This document shows, piece by piece, positions 31,531 through 42,119 of a stretch of 64,000 nucleotides of DNA. This DNA comes from Porphyra umbilicalis. Lineage: Eukaryota; Rhodophyta; Bangiophyceae; Bangiales; Bangiaceae. The position numbers and the translations under genes are program-made. The stretch is taken from the NCBI GenBank assembly GCA_002049455.2, contig KV919027.1, positions 1-64,000 of the forward strand, in the 5' to 3' direction. A model generated the notes under the pieces. The model was not told the origin of the DNA. It did not search any database and was given only the letters and a program-made list of their open reading frames with translations. How positions within the stretch are numbered: position 1 is the stretch's first letter; the number at the start of each line of letters is the position of its first letter.

Positions 31531-34434
31531 ACTGTCGTGGGTAGCGGGGTCGGCCGTGCTTCGCTTCTTTCTTTTGCTTGTTTGACGATCGTTGTCGTCG
31601 TGTTAATTGCAAGGTACATCAAACCGAGCTCGTGCAGTCACCTGTCATCTTTGCTCCTCCCGTGCCCGTGCCCAGTTGATGTTCCTTGAGGCACCGGTAA
31701 GGTGAATGGCTATGGCCGTGCCGTGTGTGCTAGGGTACCGGTGTAGAAGCGACCAGAGAGACTGGGCTGGAGACAGCGGGCGGTCGAATTGCTGGCGCAG
31801 CAGGAATGAAAACTGACAGGCTGCATCCTGCGAGCAGGTGCCGGCGACGTCGTGACGTTTCTCGTGACGTGCGAGGCTGTAGAAACGAACTGGTTGGGGA
31901 TGTACGTGAAAGACGAGCGCTAGTCTGGCGGTGGGGTGGAAGGCCGCTACTGCGCAAGACACTCATTAAAGAGAGCCCACGCTAGCGAGAACATGCATCA
32001 CAAAGAGGTAACTGCGAGCAACAGGACGTTCCCATGCCCCCCCCCCCACCAACGCCACCTCATTGACCTTCTGCAGGGGCGCGCTGCGGAGGTCAGAATT
32101 GCGCGCGGGCTTTGCGCACATTGTGGTGTGCTGGTCGGACAAACAGGGACGCCATCAAGTGCTCTCTACTTGCAAGCACGGCGCATCCCCGCCCGTTTGG
32201 CTCGCCAGAGCCCTAACCCGTCCCGCTCTGCCGCAACCGCCGGCTTGGGCCGCACAGCCAGCCACTCGGGGCGGCGCCGTCGCCACTTGCCCAATCGACT
32301 GAGACTGTCCCCCCCCCCCGCTACATCCCCCCCTGCCCCCGGCACTGACGCGAGCACGCGGCGGGGCGGGCAACGCTGGGGCCCACTATTGCCCGCCGCT
32401 CGCTCGGAAGAAAAAATGAATGGCACCGCAGCTTGCCCGTCCGCCCGCCCGCGTGCACGCCCGGGGCACGCGGCTGACCCAACGATCGAGCCCCAACGGC
32501 AGACATCAGCTGCTTATCACTGCCTCGCGCGGGCACAACCCCCCCCCCCAGCTGTAACCGTATCTCTTCTTCCCACCATGCCGCACCACGCCGTATCTGC
32601 CGCCAACAGCCGCGCGCGCGGAGACGACCACACGTGCGTTGTGCCCGCCGCCTGCAACCTCCGAGGCAATGCCACCGCGCAGTGTCGTTACCCCGGGACC
32701 GCAGGGTCACCAGACGCTCGCGGCCGTGGCGCTACCGTCACGCCGACGGCGGCGTGGACGGCGTCGGCGGCGTCGGCCATCCAGCATCGACCAGACACGC
32801 GCCTCTGCCTCGGTAACAGTGCGGCTTCATGGCCGTCGCGGTTGTATGCGGGCCGCTAATTGGGGGGCACTGCTGCCTGCAAAGGCGTCATTGCCCATTG
32901 TGGCCGCCGACGCCGCCGCAGGCGTGACGCACCCTCGCACTGGACAAGGGGGAAGCGACAACGGCATTACTACCGCCGCATTCCGCCACTGCCGCTACAA
33001 AGGCGTACGGCCACCACCGCTGCCTCCGCCGCGTGCCGCAACCGCCGCCTCCGGCACCGTCCGTCGAAACGCCAGGCGTCCCTCCGCTACCCAGACGGGG
33101 CGGTGCGGGCCGCTGACTGCCGCTGCGGCGGGGCCACCGCAAGTCACCCCCCTGCCCCCCCCAAACCCACCACACGGACGCGCATTGACGCCGTCGCGGA
33201 CAGCCTTTATTTGCGGAGGCCCCCACACCGCCGCAATGTCGCGACGCGTCGGCATGAGCTCGCTTGCAGAGGTGACTACCGCGCGCGGCGGCGGCAGCGC
33301 CGGCGGCGGCGGCAGAGCAAAGGCCCAAAACGCTGCGTGCCGCGTCCCTGCCGGTTGGCAGCGGCGACACAGCGATGGTAGACCGCTGCAGCACCGCCAT
33401 CCCCCTGTCCGCCGCTCTTGCAGCCTCGCAGCAGACAGAAGGCGCGTCCACCACGACGGCTCCGCGGCGCCGCGACGGCGGCGGGCGCGGCGGCAACCGC
33501 AGGAACGACCCGCCGCGCCATTGTCGGTCAGTGGCCAGCCGCCGGGGAGCGAGGTGGCAGCTTGAGCGGCCGCTTTTAGTTGTGTGAGCGCAGCGGCCCC
33601 GCTCGGCCGCGGCAGCAGTGGCCCACAGAACCCTGGTCAGCCTCATTACTGTCGACACGCGGGTGCGCGGCACGCGCTCCCCGCCGCCCGTCCCTCTACC
33701 CTCCCCCCACGGCCAGCGGTGCGCCGCCTGCCGCCCGACGCTCAACAGCACCGTCCGCGGCAAAAGACCACCGCGGACCCGTCGCCAGTCGTCGGCCATG
33801 GCGGCGGCCAATGCAAACAACGACTGCGCAGGCGCCGCCCTCTTCCCGTGCGTACGGCGGCCGAGGCCGCGCCCGTGGCGGCGGTCGCGCATGTTCCTGT
33901 GCCGACGGCCGCACGCTTTCCGTCTTTGTCCGTGGGGCAGCGGCGGCCGCCGCCGCCCGTGTCGCCCCGTATATTGATGCCAGTCAGTCACGCCGCACCT
34001 GGCGAGCGCAGCCGTGGTGGTGAAGGCGAGTGGCGCGCCATCCATTGCGGGCCGCGGGGGGGGGCGTGGGGGGGGAAAGAGGGTGCACTCATGTTTAAGA
34101 GACGACGGAGCAGGGTGGGAGGGGGGGTAGATGGTGTAGGACGCCGCGTCGCAGAAGGGAGGAGCGCATCATGGAGGCCGCTGCGAGAGGGGGCGGGCAA
34201 GGGGAGGGAACACCGTAAAGCTGGACCATCCTCGAATGCTTCATTTCCCTGGTAGTGTCGTCCCCGCCAAAGCTAGAGATACCCGAGACAAGCCGATCGC
34301 TGTCTGGGCCAATCAAACGCAGAAAAGAGCTTCTTGGCTACTCTTGGACTGTCCACGTTTTTGGCGGAGAGACAAAAATGCACTGCAGCATGCACACAAA
34401 GAACGAAAGCACTGTCACACGGACGCAGCACTTA

Positions 34435-35133
34435 TCATATTTTCATCAAGACACGCTCAATCTTCGGAAGAGTACATACAAGTGAGGGCACGCACAGGCG
34501 TCTTGTCCATCGTGACCAGTACAGCCGATGACTCGGCTGAATGTTGCCACCTCCCTCCCCCCGCTCCCTCTCCGCCACGTCCCTCTTAGGCTGTACAACC
34601 AGAGGTGAACGATAGAGCGCGGCATGCGGCACAGGGGCACGCGCGTCGCGGTGGTGGCCATGGCCGGGGATAGGCTCGAGCAGACGGCCTACGTTGCGGG
34701 CAGCAGGAAGCGAGATTTCCAGAACGGACGCAATGAAGAAAACGGTGCGCGCACGGGCTTCTACGGTCTTGAAGGCACCGTGCGGGCGCCGCGACACCGA
34801 GGGGGAAACAGCAGGGGTGCGTGCAAGTGGAGGGCGCCGACAGCATCCGGGGCCTCGTCCGAGGCGTCCCCCACCGTCTGCAGCCATCATCCCCCACGCG
34901 CAAGCGATGCGCATACCATTTATACCTGCCACCGCTGATGCTGCTATTCGCCCAGGGATCATCAACAGGAGCCCAAGGACGCCTCCCAAGCCGTCCTCCC
35001 CACCTTCACCCAGAGGCCGCGACACAGCTCCAGCGCATGGCCCACCACACACGCAGCCGAGACGGAGGTGGGAGCAACACCGGCAGGCTACCCTCTCCTC
35101 CTCCCTCGAGCCGCACACACGATCGTCTGCCAT
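34435..35133 (-). CDS. Hypothetical ORF inside the hAT element (232 codons)
   Basis: I do not recognise it. It opens MADDRVCGSREEERVACRCC and contains a hydrophobic stretch LGGVLGLLLMIPGRIAASAV and the protein-like segment TVEARARTVFFIASVLEISL. It could be a captured gene piece, a second transposon ORF, or a chance frame. It lies on the strand opposite the transposase. Confidence 0.25.
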   Translation of the reverse strand: MADDRVCGSREEERVACRCCSHLRLGCVCGGPCAGAVSRPLGEGGEDGLGGVLGLLLMIPGRIAASAVAGINGMRIACAWGMMAADGGGRLGRGPGCCRRPPLARTPAVSPSVSRRPHGAFKTVEARARTVFFIASVLEISLPAARNVGRLLEPIPGHGHHRDARAPVPHAALYRSPLVVQPKRDVAERERGEGGGNIQPSHRLYWSRWTRRLCVPSLVCTLPKIERVLMKI

Positions 35134-35268
35134 GGTAGCTCAAAGAAGGCGCCGCGCCTCGCGCTCCGACTCGGACCCCCCCCCGCCTCAACTCCCCCAC
35201 CCCAGCCGCACCGCCGCGTCACGGGCGGCGAGGGCCCCCCCCTCGGCCGCCTCCAACCGCCGCCGCCC

Positions 35269-35775
35269 CTACCCCAGCCGCCCCAGCAGCGCGTCGACCA
35301 CCCCCGCCGCCGCCGCCGCCCACGCCTCGGCCACAATGGCCGCCGCCCGCGCTTCGTGTCGCGAAGGCGGGCAGCGACCGTAGAGCTCGCCACCATGCCC
35401 TCTGGCGAAGCCAGCGGCCGCGGCGGTGCGTATGATGATGCTCGTGGCGCACTCCAGCATCAGCAGCGCAAGACCTTACGTCTCTGCACCGTGCAGACCG
35501 CAGGTAGGCGCGGCATCCAGCGTGAACCGGGCCGTGAGGTACGGCATGAAAAGGAAGCCGCCGTGGTCGGGGGTGGCGGGTGGCGGGGGCGTCGGCGGCG
35601 GCGGCCACCGGTGCATTGGCATGGTCGTCCACTGTAAGGTCCGCAAGAGTGCCGGCAAGGACAGCTGGAGGGGGTGCTGCGGGGACGACGCAGGGGCGTC
35701 GGCGGCGATCGTCCAGAACGGCGGGACAGGGGCGACAACCGGCGTGCAGCACGCGCCCCGAGGGCTTACGTTCAC
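35269..35775 (-). pseudogene. Protein-like fragments inside the hAT element, frame interrupted
   Basis: Two adjacent minus-strand pieces look coding. Upstream is GGFLFMPYLTARFTLDAAPT, ending at a TAA embedded in a donor-like sequence GAC|GTAAGG. Downstream, in another frame, is LMLECATSIIIRTAAAAGFA. Either an intron separates exons of a captured gene, or this is a frameshifted relic. No domain is recognised. Confidence 0.25.
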
Positions 35776-35969
35776 CCACCCCAGCGCCCCAGGCAGTTTA
35801 GAAAGTGAGAGGCTGGGTCACGATTGTGCTGGCTGTCGGAACGACCCCCCCATGGCCACAAGACTCATCGGGCGCTGTGGCACTCTGTCGCCCCCGCGCT
35901 TCGTGAGCGCATTTTGATTGGCCGTTTCGACCTCACCATATGGCGTCGGGTCTAGGTCCGAGCGTGAAG

Positions 35970-36193
35970 GCCGGAAATTTGGAAGAGGCGGATTATATCC
36001 GAATATAGATCCATATCCTATCCACATTCCTCCGGTTCAAATATTGGGATATAATCTTCACTTATATCCTGACACCTGGCAAAGAATCCTGATCCGGATC
36101 CACGACAGACGCATATATCCGTATTTGTACTTGTCGCAAGTATGCTCGAATATATCCGAGTCAAAGAGAAATCATGTATCCTGACAACCCCTG
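35970..36193. repeat. Right hAT terminus with subterminal ATATCC motifs
   Basis: Mirror of the left end: ATTATATCCGAATATAG, CATATCC, CATATATCCG and AATATATCCG, then the terminal TGACAACCCCTG at 36182-36193. Confidence 0.75.
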
Positions 36194-36457
36194 GTCCTGA
36201 CGCAGACGCTGGTCCAAAGACTGGATAAGGAGGAGCGACGTCCGACGCCTGCCCAACATCACGTTGACGCCTCCGTCGCGAGCTTTGAGTACCGCCCCGT
36301 CACACATCCGCACGCGGTAGCACTTTCAAGGTGTGTCGTTGGCAGCTGCCAGGATGGCATGGTAGGTAATCAGTACCGTCCGCTCAGCGGTAGGGAGGCC
36401 TTGGGGTCCGTTTAGGGGCGGACGCATGACGACGTTCGGCCAATCGGCGTCCGGTGG

Positions 36458-38097
36458 TCAGGATAGGGACCAGCGGTCTGCGCCCTGCGGGCGATGTGGC
36501 TCGTCGCCACTTACCGCTCGCCATGAGTTGGAGCACGTGAGCCCAGCATTCTCCAGCAGCATCTCGGCCCGTCGCCGGTCGCCGACGGCACGGAACGGCC
36601 CCTCATGCGGGCGAAAACGGCTGCCAGTCATGGGGTAGGGATGCCAATATACCGCTTTACTCCGAATTACCAAAAGCTCCCCGCCGGGCCGCACTGCCGC
36701 ACCTTGGGCACTAAATTCAGCACGGCATAAAACAGGAAGCGTCACCTGCACGCGGGCAATCTGCACGTCGTAGAAGATCTCGTAGAAACTCTTGAGAAAA
36801 CCGACAATCTCCTCCTCGGCTGCATCCGCATCGGTGACCGACAGAGGCCCATCGTGAAAGAGAAGCCGTCCTGCCCGGACGAGGCATATCACCATGGCGT
36901 AGCAGTTGTCGGGCACGCGCTTGTATAGCAGCGCCTCGGCGTCAAACAGGAGGAAGTATATTCACTTCACGGCCTTGAACGATTTAGAGTGGATGCGGAT
37001 GTTACGCAGCCGCCACGTCTGGCGTGCCGGTACCGTCTTGAACGCCGCGCTGTACTCCTTGCCCAATTCTCCTAGTGCCGCCGCTGTGAGCACGTAGTTT
37101 TCAAGCTGGGGGTCGGCGGGGTTGGTCTTGAGCGCCCCGTTCAGCAGGCGCCAAAGATTTGGCACGAAATTGCAAAGTAGCAGGTGCATCGGGTGGTAAG
37201 GGGCACCCCAGGCCGCGCCCGTGCGTCGAAGGTAGGATAATGCCGGTAACTAGGCGCGGGTGGCGGGTGACGGTTTAAAAGGGGGCGAACACCCCGAGAC
37301 ACCCGACTCTTTCACCATTCGCGCCACGTGCGAGGCCGGGCGGCCCTCTTCGCGCGCGGCCTCGACCTCCGCCGCATTTTGTTGAATCTAGGTTGCTGTT
37401 CGCAGGGCGAGCAGCGTCGCCGACACGCCTAAAAGCACCTCGCCAGTGCGGGGGTGTACAGGCGGGTAGTAGTAGCGGGTGCCCGACATTACGCCATGCA
37501 AAGGGCGGGGACGGCCCGGCGTATAGCAGCCGCGGTCTTCCATATGCGTGTACTTGTATCCCCCAGGAGTGTCCGCCGTGAGAGTGGGGCAGTACACGCG
37601 GACGGTGTGCGTGCCCTGGGCGCCATAAATTTGTACGTCTTTGAGGCCCGCCGACACACCGTAGGGCTCCGTCATGACCAGGAGCAGGAAGGAGTCGCCA
37701 TTGCCGAGGTCGCCTGGTCCCGAGGGGATGAAAGCAGGGAGCCCGAAGGCAGTCCTTGAGCGCAAATCCGCCGGCGCATGCATCATAGTGAAAACATATG
37801 GCCAGCGTCGTAATTGTCCTAGGCTGCGCACATCCAGAGGAAGAGGGTGTCATCCGTGATGGTGCCGTCCTCTTACATGGCGCGGAAGCCATCACAGTCG
37901 TACCAGTCCCGGAAAGTGGTGCGCTCCGCACTCGCGGCGGCGCGTGCAGTGTCTATCGTGTCCAGCATCCATGCGGATATGCGGGGGTCCTTGCACAGCA
38001 TGCCTATACACGCCGAGGCCGGCCAGTAGGGCATTACACGCGCCGGCGCGCCGTTGGCCTTGAAACGGCCCTCCCCGCAGTGCATGCAGACGTTCAC
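36458..38097 (-). pseudogene. Tnp2/Transposase_21-like (CACTA-type) transposase pseudogene
   Basis: Reading leftwards: a Cys-pair start MNVCMHCGEGRFKANG followed by MPYWPASACIGMLCKDPRIS and TFRDWYDCDGFRAM (compare the DGxx region of Tnp2 proteins). After shifts near 37.87 kb come GDSFLLLVMTEPYGVSAGLK, CPTLTADTPGGYKYTHMEDR and MSGTRYYYPPVHP. Then one frame continues through stops at 37386, 37244 and 36962: KESGVSGCSPPFKPSP, YHPMHLLLCNFVPNLWRLLN, then FLLFDAEALLYKRVPDNCYA and EEEIVGFLKSFYEIFYDVQI. This order matches the transposase plus DUF4218-like half of Tnp2 proteins. The family call is from motif order, not a search. No CACTA ends were found. Confidence 0.65.
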
Positions 38098-38499
38098 ATA
38101 TTCTTATATGAGTCGTACCGCCATTTAATGGCTCCAAACCGAATAAACGCGAGTCCTACGACTTAGAACTCTCAGACTGCATCCATCCAAACACGTCAGG
38201 AAACATCAGTTGCCGGGCACCTCAGAACAATCTCAGTCGGGCCCAAGAACACAAGTACATGTTCAAAAAGTGCTTAGCAGTGGAGGGCGTACTCAGGGCT
38301 GATCATCGACAGTAAAGACTTGTGACAAACATCGCACGCGGCGGCTCATAAGAGGCCAACAAGCATCAGAACCAGTCTCAAGACATCAGGCTGATCGAGA
38401 TACCAAGATAGACACGAAAGCAGCAGCCCCTCGCATTAAATTGACTGTCGCAAGCTCATTGATGGTCGTGGTCTGACGTGGGCCACGTTCAGAACTTGC

Positions 38500-38743
38500 A
38501 CCACAACCCGCTCTTTCTGTTTTTTTGGCAACACGCCTTGCAAGTGCATACTGTCGGTTATACTTGTCAAATAGTTCGGCATACTCCGGATAAAAGTCAC
38601 ATTTATAGTCATATCCTTCTTGTATTGGCTGCGGACGTGCATTTTATCAGTATTCAAGAAGATGCGGCAAAAATCTTATCTGATTCAAAAAATGCGGATG
38701 TTGATTATATCTGAATTGTCACTAGATTGGCAGGTTCATAAGC
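38500..38743. repeat. Possible solitary right end of a second hAT element
   Basis: An AT-rich block with GGATAAAAG, CATATCC and GATTATATC motifs ends in AAGCCCCTG at 38743. Its reverse complement begins CAGGGGCTTATGAACC, like the CAGGGGCTG start of the 7.7-kb hAT element. No matching left end or 8-bp duplication (candidate GTCTCAAC) was found. Confidence 0.35.
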
Positions 38744-39066
38744 CCCTGGTCTCAACGGAGGACGGCGCAAGCTTCGAATACCGCCTTGAGTAGAGGCGGG
38801 GGACGGGTGCTACGAGACACCCTCGCGGCGTCCCGGGGTCAGGGGCGCGGTGTAATGTTGGTCAATAGTCCAAGTCGGGTTTAGACAAAATTAGGCCCTT
38901 CACTGGGGGCCCGCCCGGGGAGTTACTAGTCCCAGGGAAGTCTCGACATCGCGGTTATGGTTTGTGAGCCACGGTGTGATCACAAGTGAATCACCCACGA
39001 AATGATTCGAAATATCTGTCCGCGGGACATACTTCCCTTGCATCTGGTTCACCGAGTGTTGTGGCC

Positions 39067-39549
39067 ATGTGTCCGGCCGTCAAAGGCGGGTCTGTCGTCG
39101 TGCCTAGCAACAACAGCAAGCTGACCCACGAAAACCTGTACGAGACACCTGAGCTCGGGCGGACCAAGCCGGACGTGAAGATGCTGAAGAAGATCGTCCC
39201 GTCGACTGCGAGGGCGCTGTTCAAGGAGAAACAGACCTTCCGCCAGCAAGCGGCGGTGGTCCGCGCCAAGGCGACGCTGTACCTGAAGCGAATGGCGCCA
39301 ACGCTGCGCTACGCCAAGCACCACTGGGCGGCCTCGTGTGTGCTGTCCAAGGCCAACCAATCCATCCAAGCTACACACAACCGGCGAGAGAAGTGACAGA
39401 CTCTGGCGAGGGCGCGCGCCGAAAAGAAGCGGTCAAAGCACCGCCGGCGTATGGAAGAGAACTTGCGCGGTGCGGAGAACGACAGAGAGCATGCTGCTCT
39501 GGCAGTCTCCATCAAATACATTTGCCGGCCAGACGACGTCACGGTGTGA
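39067..39549 (+). pseudogene. Basic, Lys/Arg-rich ORF with one in-frame TGA
   Basis: The frame opens MCPAVKGGSVVVPSNNSKLT, runs through MLKKIVPSTARALFKEKQTF to a TGA at 39394, and continues in the same frame as ARARAEKKRSKHRRRMEENL to IKYICRPDDVTV and a stop at 39547. A coiled or nucleic-acid-binding basic protein is possible. AATAAA at 39714-39719 could be its polyadenylation signal. I recognise no family; a transposon accessory relic is the likeliest origin. Confidence 0.35.
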
Positions 39550-39719
39550 TGTAGTGGCAGGTGGGCGGGGCAGGGGGGGCATTGGGGAGCGTGCGGGTGC
39601 CGCGTAGGTGTAGAAGTAGGTACAAGAGGTGGTATTGGTCGGGCGGGGCGGAGCGGAGCGGGCTGGTCGTACCCGCAACCGGCGGAGGCCGCCACCACGC
39701 TTGCTGGCTTGACAATAAA

Positions 39720-42119
39720 ATTCAAATGTGTGCATAACGAGCTGTAGGCTGATGAAAACAATGGACAATGCATTCCGAAGTACGCGAACAAACACAAAGA
39801 CGACGGTAACTACAATATGTAATTATCTCAAAAAGCGGTAAGCATTACTTTTTCTAAGCTGTACGCATTCTGCCGTATTGTTCAAACAGGTGGCCCAATA
39901 AAAACGCTGGAAAGAATCTGTTTAGCAGCCACCCGCTTCCTCCTGTGGCTGAATCACGGTTACCTGTTGCTTAAGATCTGGCTCAGAAGCCGGCTCAGCC
40001 ACGTGTACGGGATTGACGTGATTGTCAATGAACTTCGTTTTCCCGGTTGCTTCCACTTGATTTTAGTGAGGATGGATTGAACACAAGTCGAAGGCGCTCC
40101 ACCGAACAAGCATCCCGACTGTGCATCAGATGGCTGCTGCCAGCTTGGCATGTACGACAAGCTCATGGAATCCCAACACTATCTCAATACGCTCAACCAC
40201 ATGTAGAATGGTATCCATAGAGTCCTTGACTGGGACTCAAAACCTTGTGGCTCGTAGGGGGTTCTTCTTGTGCAGTTCGTGCCATGGTGCTGGTCTCTCG
40301 AGATGGAAAGCCATCCGATTGTAAACATTCCCAGATAGAGCTACACACCGACACCAGACACCCTATTGTATCCTGTGCATCGCTACAGATATCCTCCGTC
40401 GATTTTTCAGTCGTGAAGTTGGAGGGGTGCCTCCAACTGTACCGACGAGTACATGAGTGAGGCCCCGCGAGACAATCGGACCTTCGCGTGTGAGCTGCTC
40501 TCAGAAGACCGGCCAGCCGTGTCTAATGGCGGCTCATAACCGTCACAGCAGGGGCGCTATGTTGTGAAAGGCGACCGAGCGACCACATTACGACGTTCGA
40601 AGAGCGCCACACTCTACTGTCGGTACCATCCGCCTGTAAAACGTCTACTGCGCATGTCAGCAAGGCTGTGAAAAGACACGTTTGTGCACAAAAGGGAGGG
40701 GTACCTCGGGCTACTGGATGAACATCGGCTCCGGCCGTAGTCCTCTTCGAAAGACGAACAAAGTTTTGAAGCACCTTTGTAGGCAGTTTGTTGAGCTACT
40801 CTCGCGCGATCACCGCTTTATGGCCACATGAGCTGCCACTTGATGGTCACAGGTGCCGTATCTCTACCGCAAGAGCTGTAACGCTCGTTCCGTGTACATG
40901 TGTTTTGCCGTCTTTCACTGCCTGTTCGTTGTTCTCTTGCGAGTCTACTGTAGGTCAGCAAATTGATTTCCTGTCCTACGGCCGGCCTCTCATACAATCA
41001 GTCTCCAACTGTTGCACAACTACTGTTGAACAAGGAGTGGAGGGCAGCGAATAGCATCGGAGGGTAAAACCCCAGAAAGATGGGTTTGCGAGTCTGCCGC
41101 GGCCGTCGCTGCCGATGGGGTGATCCAGGCGCTGGTCGTCCCCCACCGTAAATGACCCGCCGTCGAAGACGCTTCTGTGGCCAGACGAATGCGCTCGGAA
41201 TCGCTAGCGTCTCTGCTGCCAGAAGTGGCGGCCATGGCTGCGGCCGTGGGCGCTGGCGCTGCCGTGGCGCCAAGCGCCGGCTCCACCTGCAAACCAAGAC
41301 GGAGAGCGGCGGCCGCGCCGTCTGCTGCGGGCTCCACTGAGCAGGAACTCGCAAGGCGCGCCCGACCCGCGGCGACTGCCAGCAGAAAGGGAGGAAGCAC
41401 GCGCGGCGGGGACGACGGCATCTCCACGGACGGACAGCGGCGGCGCGACCGCGCTCAATGGAAAGTGCAATTTGTAAAGCAAGATCGGCAAAAATGGACT
41501 TGTCCAGTCGCATTTACAGAAGCTGACAATGTAAGTGAGAGTCGCTGAGTCCGGTGTTGCGGATCTGACTTGAAATCTGGGAAGGGTCTACGATGTGCTC
41601 CAATGCTTGAGCAGGCATCTGAGTCCCTTAGCTAATCTACTAAGTAAATCATCTTGAGTGAGAATGTGGTTCGTGTGAACCGCGAATAGTCATCTGGGGC
41701 GTCGCCGGGGGCGCACTCGGTGATCGCTTGTGCCTAAGTCGGTGGAACCAGGGGATTTGCTCTGAGGCAGGGGCCCCGTTCGAGTTCATCAGCTATGGCT
41801 CACTCGGTGGTCGCCGTCTAATCCGCTGCTGGGTCTTCCGCAGCCACCGGGAGAGTCAAAAATGTTCCACCAAGGTAGTGTCAATATCCTGCTGTATGCA
41901 CTCCAGTTGTATGATATGTGACATAAGTGGGAGATTCTCGATCAACAATCTCCTCTGCAGCGTCGATGGATCATTCGATCAGTTTGTGGCTTACAGTCTG
42001 GTGGGCAGGAATTGATTTGACTTCCAGGATTGAGGGGGTATGGACCCGACCGTCCAGGACCCACCATCTAGCCATCCTTGGAAAGGCGAAGCAACCACTG
42101 TGTTTCAAGCCCCCCCGTC
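39720..42119. other. Low-GC spacer, nothing supported
   Basis: AT-richer DNA (39.8-41.0 kb) then mixed composition. A plus-strand Ala-rich frame at 41177-41548 might be a degenerate N-terminus of the pogo-like relic downstream, but it carries no motif I can name. Confidence 0.3.

Larger units (their letters stand above)
31531..35950. other. Interior of the hAT element outside the transposase (about 4.4 kb)
   Basis: This is unusually long for hAT non-coding interior. 32.2-34.1 kb is a GC-rich block with dense CCGCCG/GGCGGC runs and shadowed frames on both strands. 34.4-35.8 kb has minus-strand pieces with protein-like composition, listed separately. I recognise no transposon function in it. 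It may be captured host sequence or nested decayed insertions. Confidence 0.5.
28497..36193 (+). mobile_element. 7.7-kb hAT transposon with intact 8-bp target-site duplication
   Basis: The left end is CAGGGGCTGTCATGG and the right end, reverse-complemented, is CAGGGGTTGTCAGG, so 11 of the first 12 bases match. GTCCTGAC lies immediately outside both ends (28489-28496 and 36194-36201), a perfect 8-bp duplication as expected for hAT elements. The outer 200 bases at each side are AT-rich and packed with ATATCCG-like motifs. The interior has a degenerate hAT transposase in the left third, and about 4.4 kb of unrelated GC-rich and mixed sequence between 31.5 and 35.95 kb. The intact duplication argues for relatively recent insertion despite the broken transposase, perhaps mobilised in trans. 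Confidence 0.93.

Noticed and set aside
31936-34045. Several 300-385-codon frames on both strands inside the hAT element
   Set aside because: They overlap each other antisense in a CCG-repeat block and show no motif. High GC depletes stops by chance.
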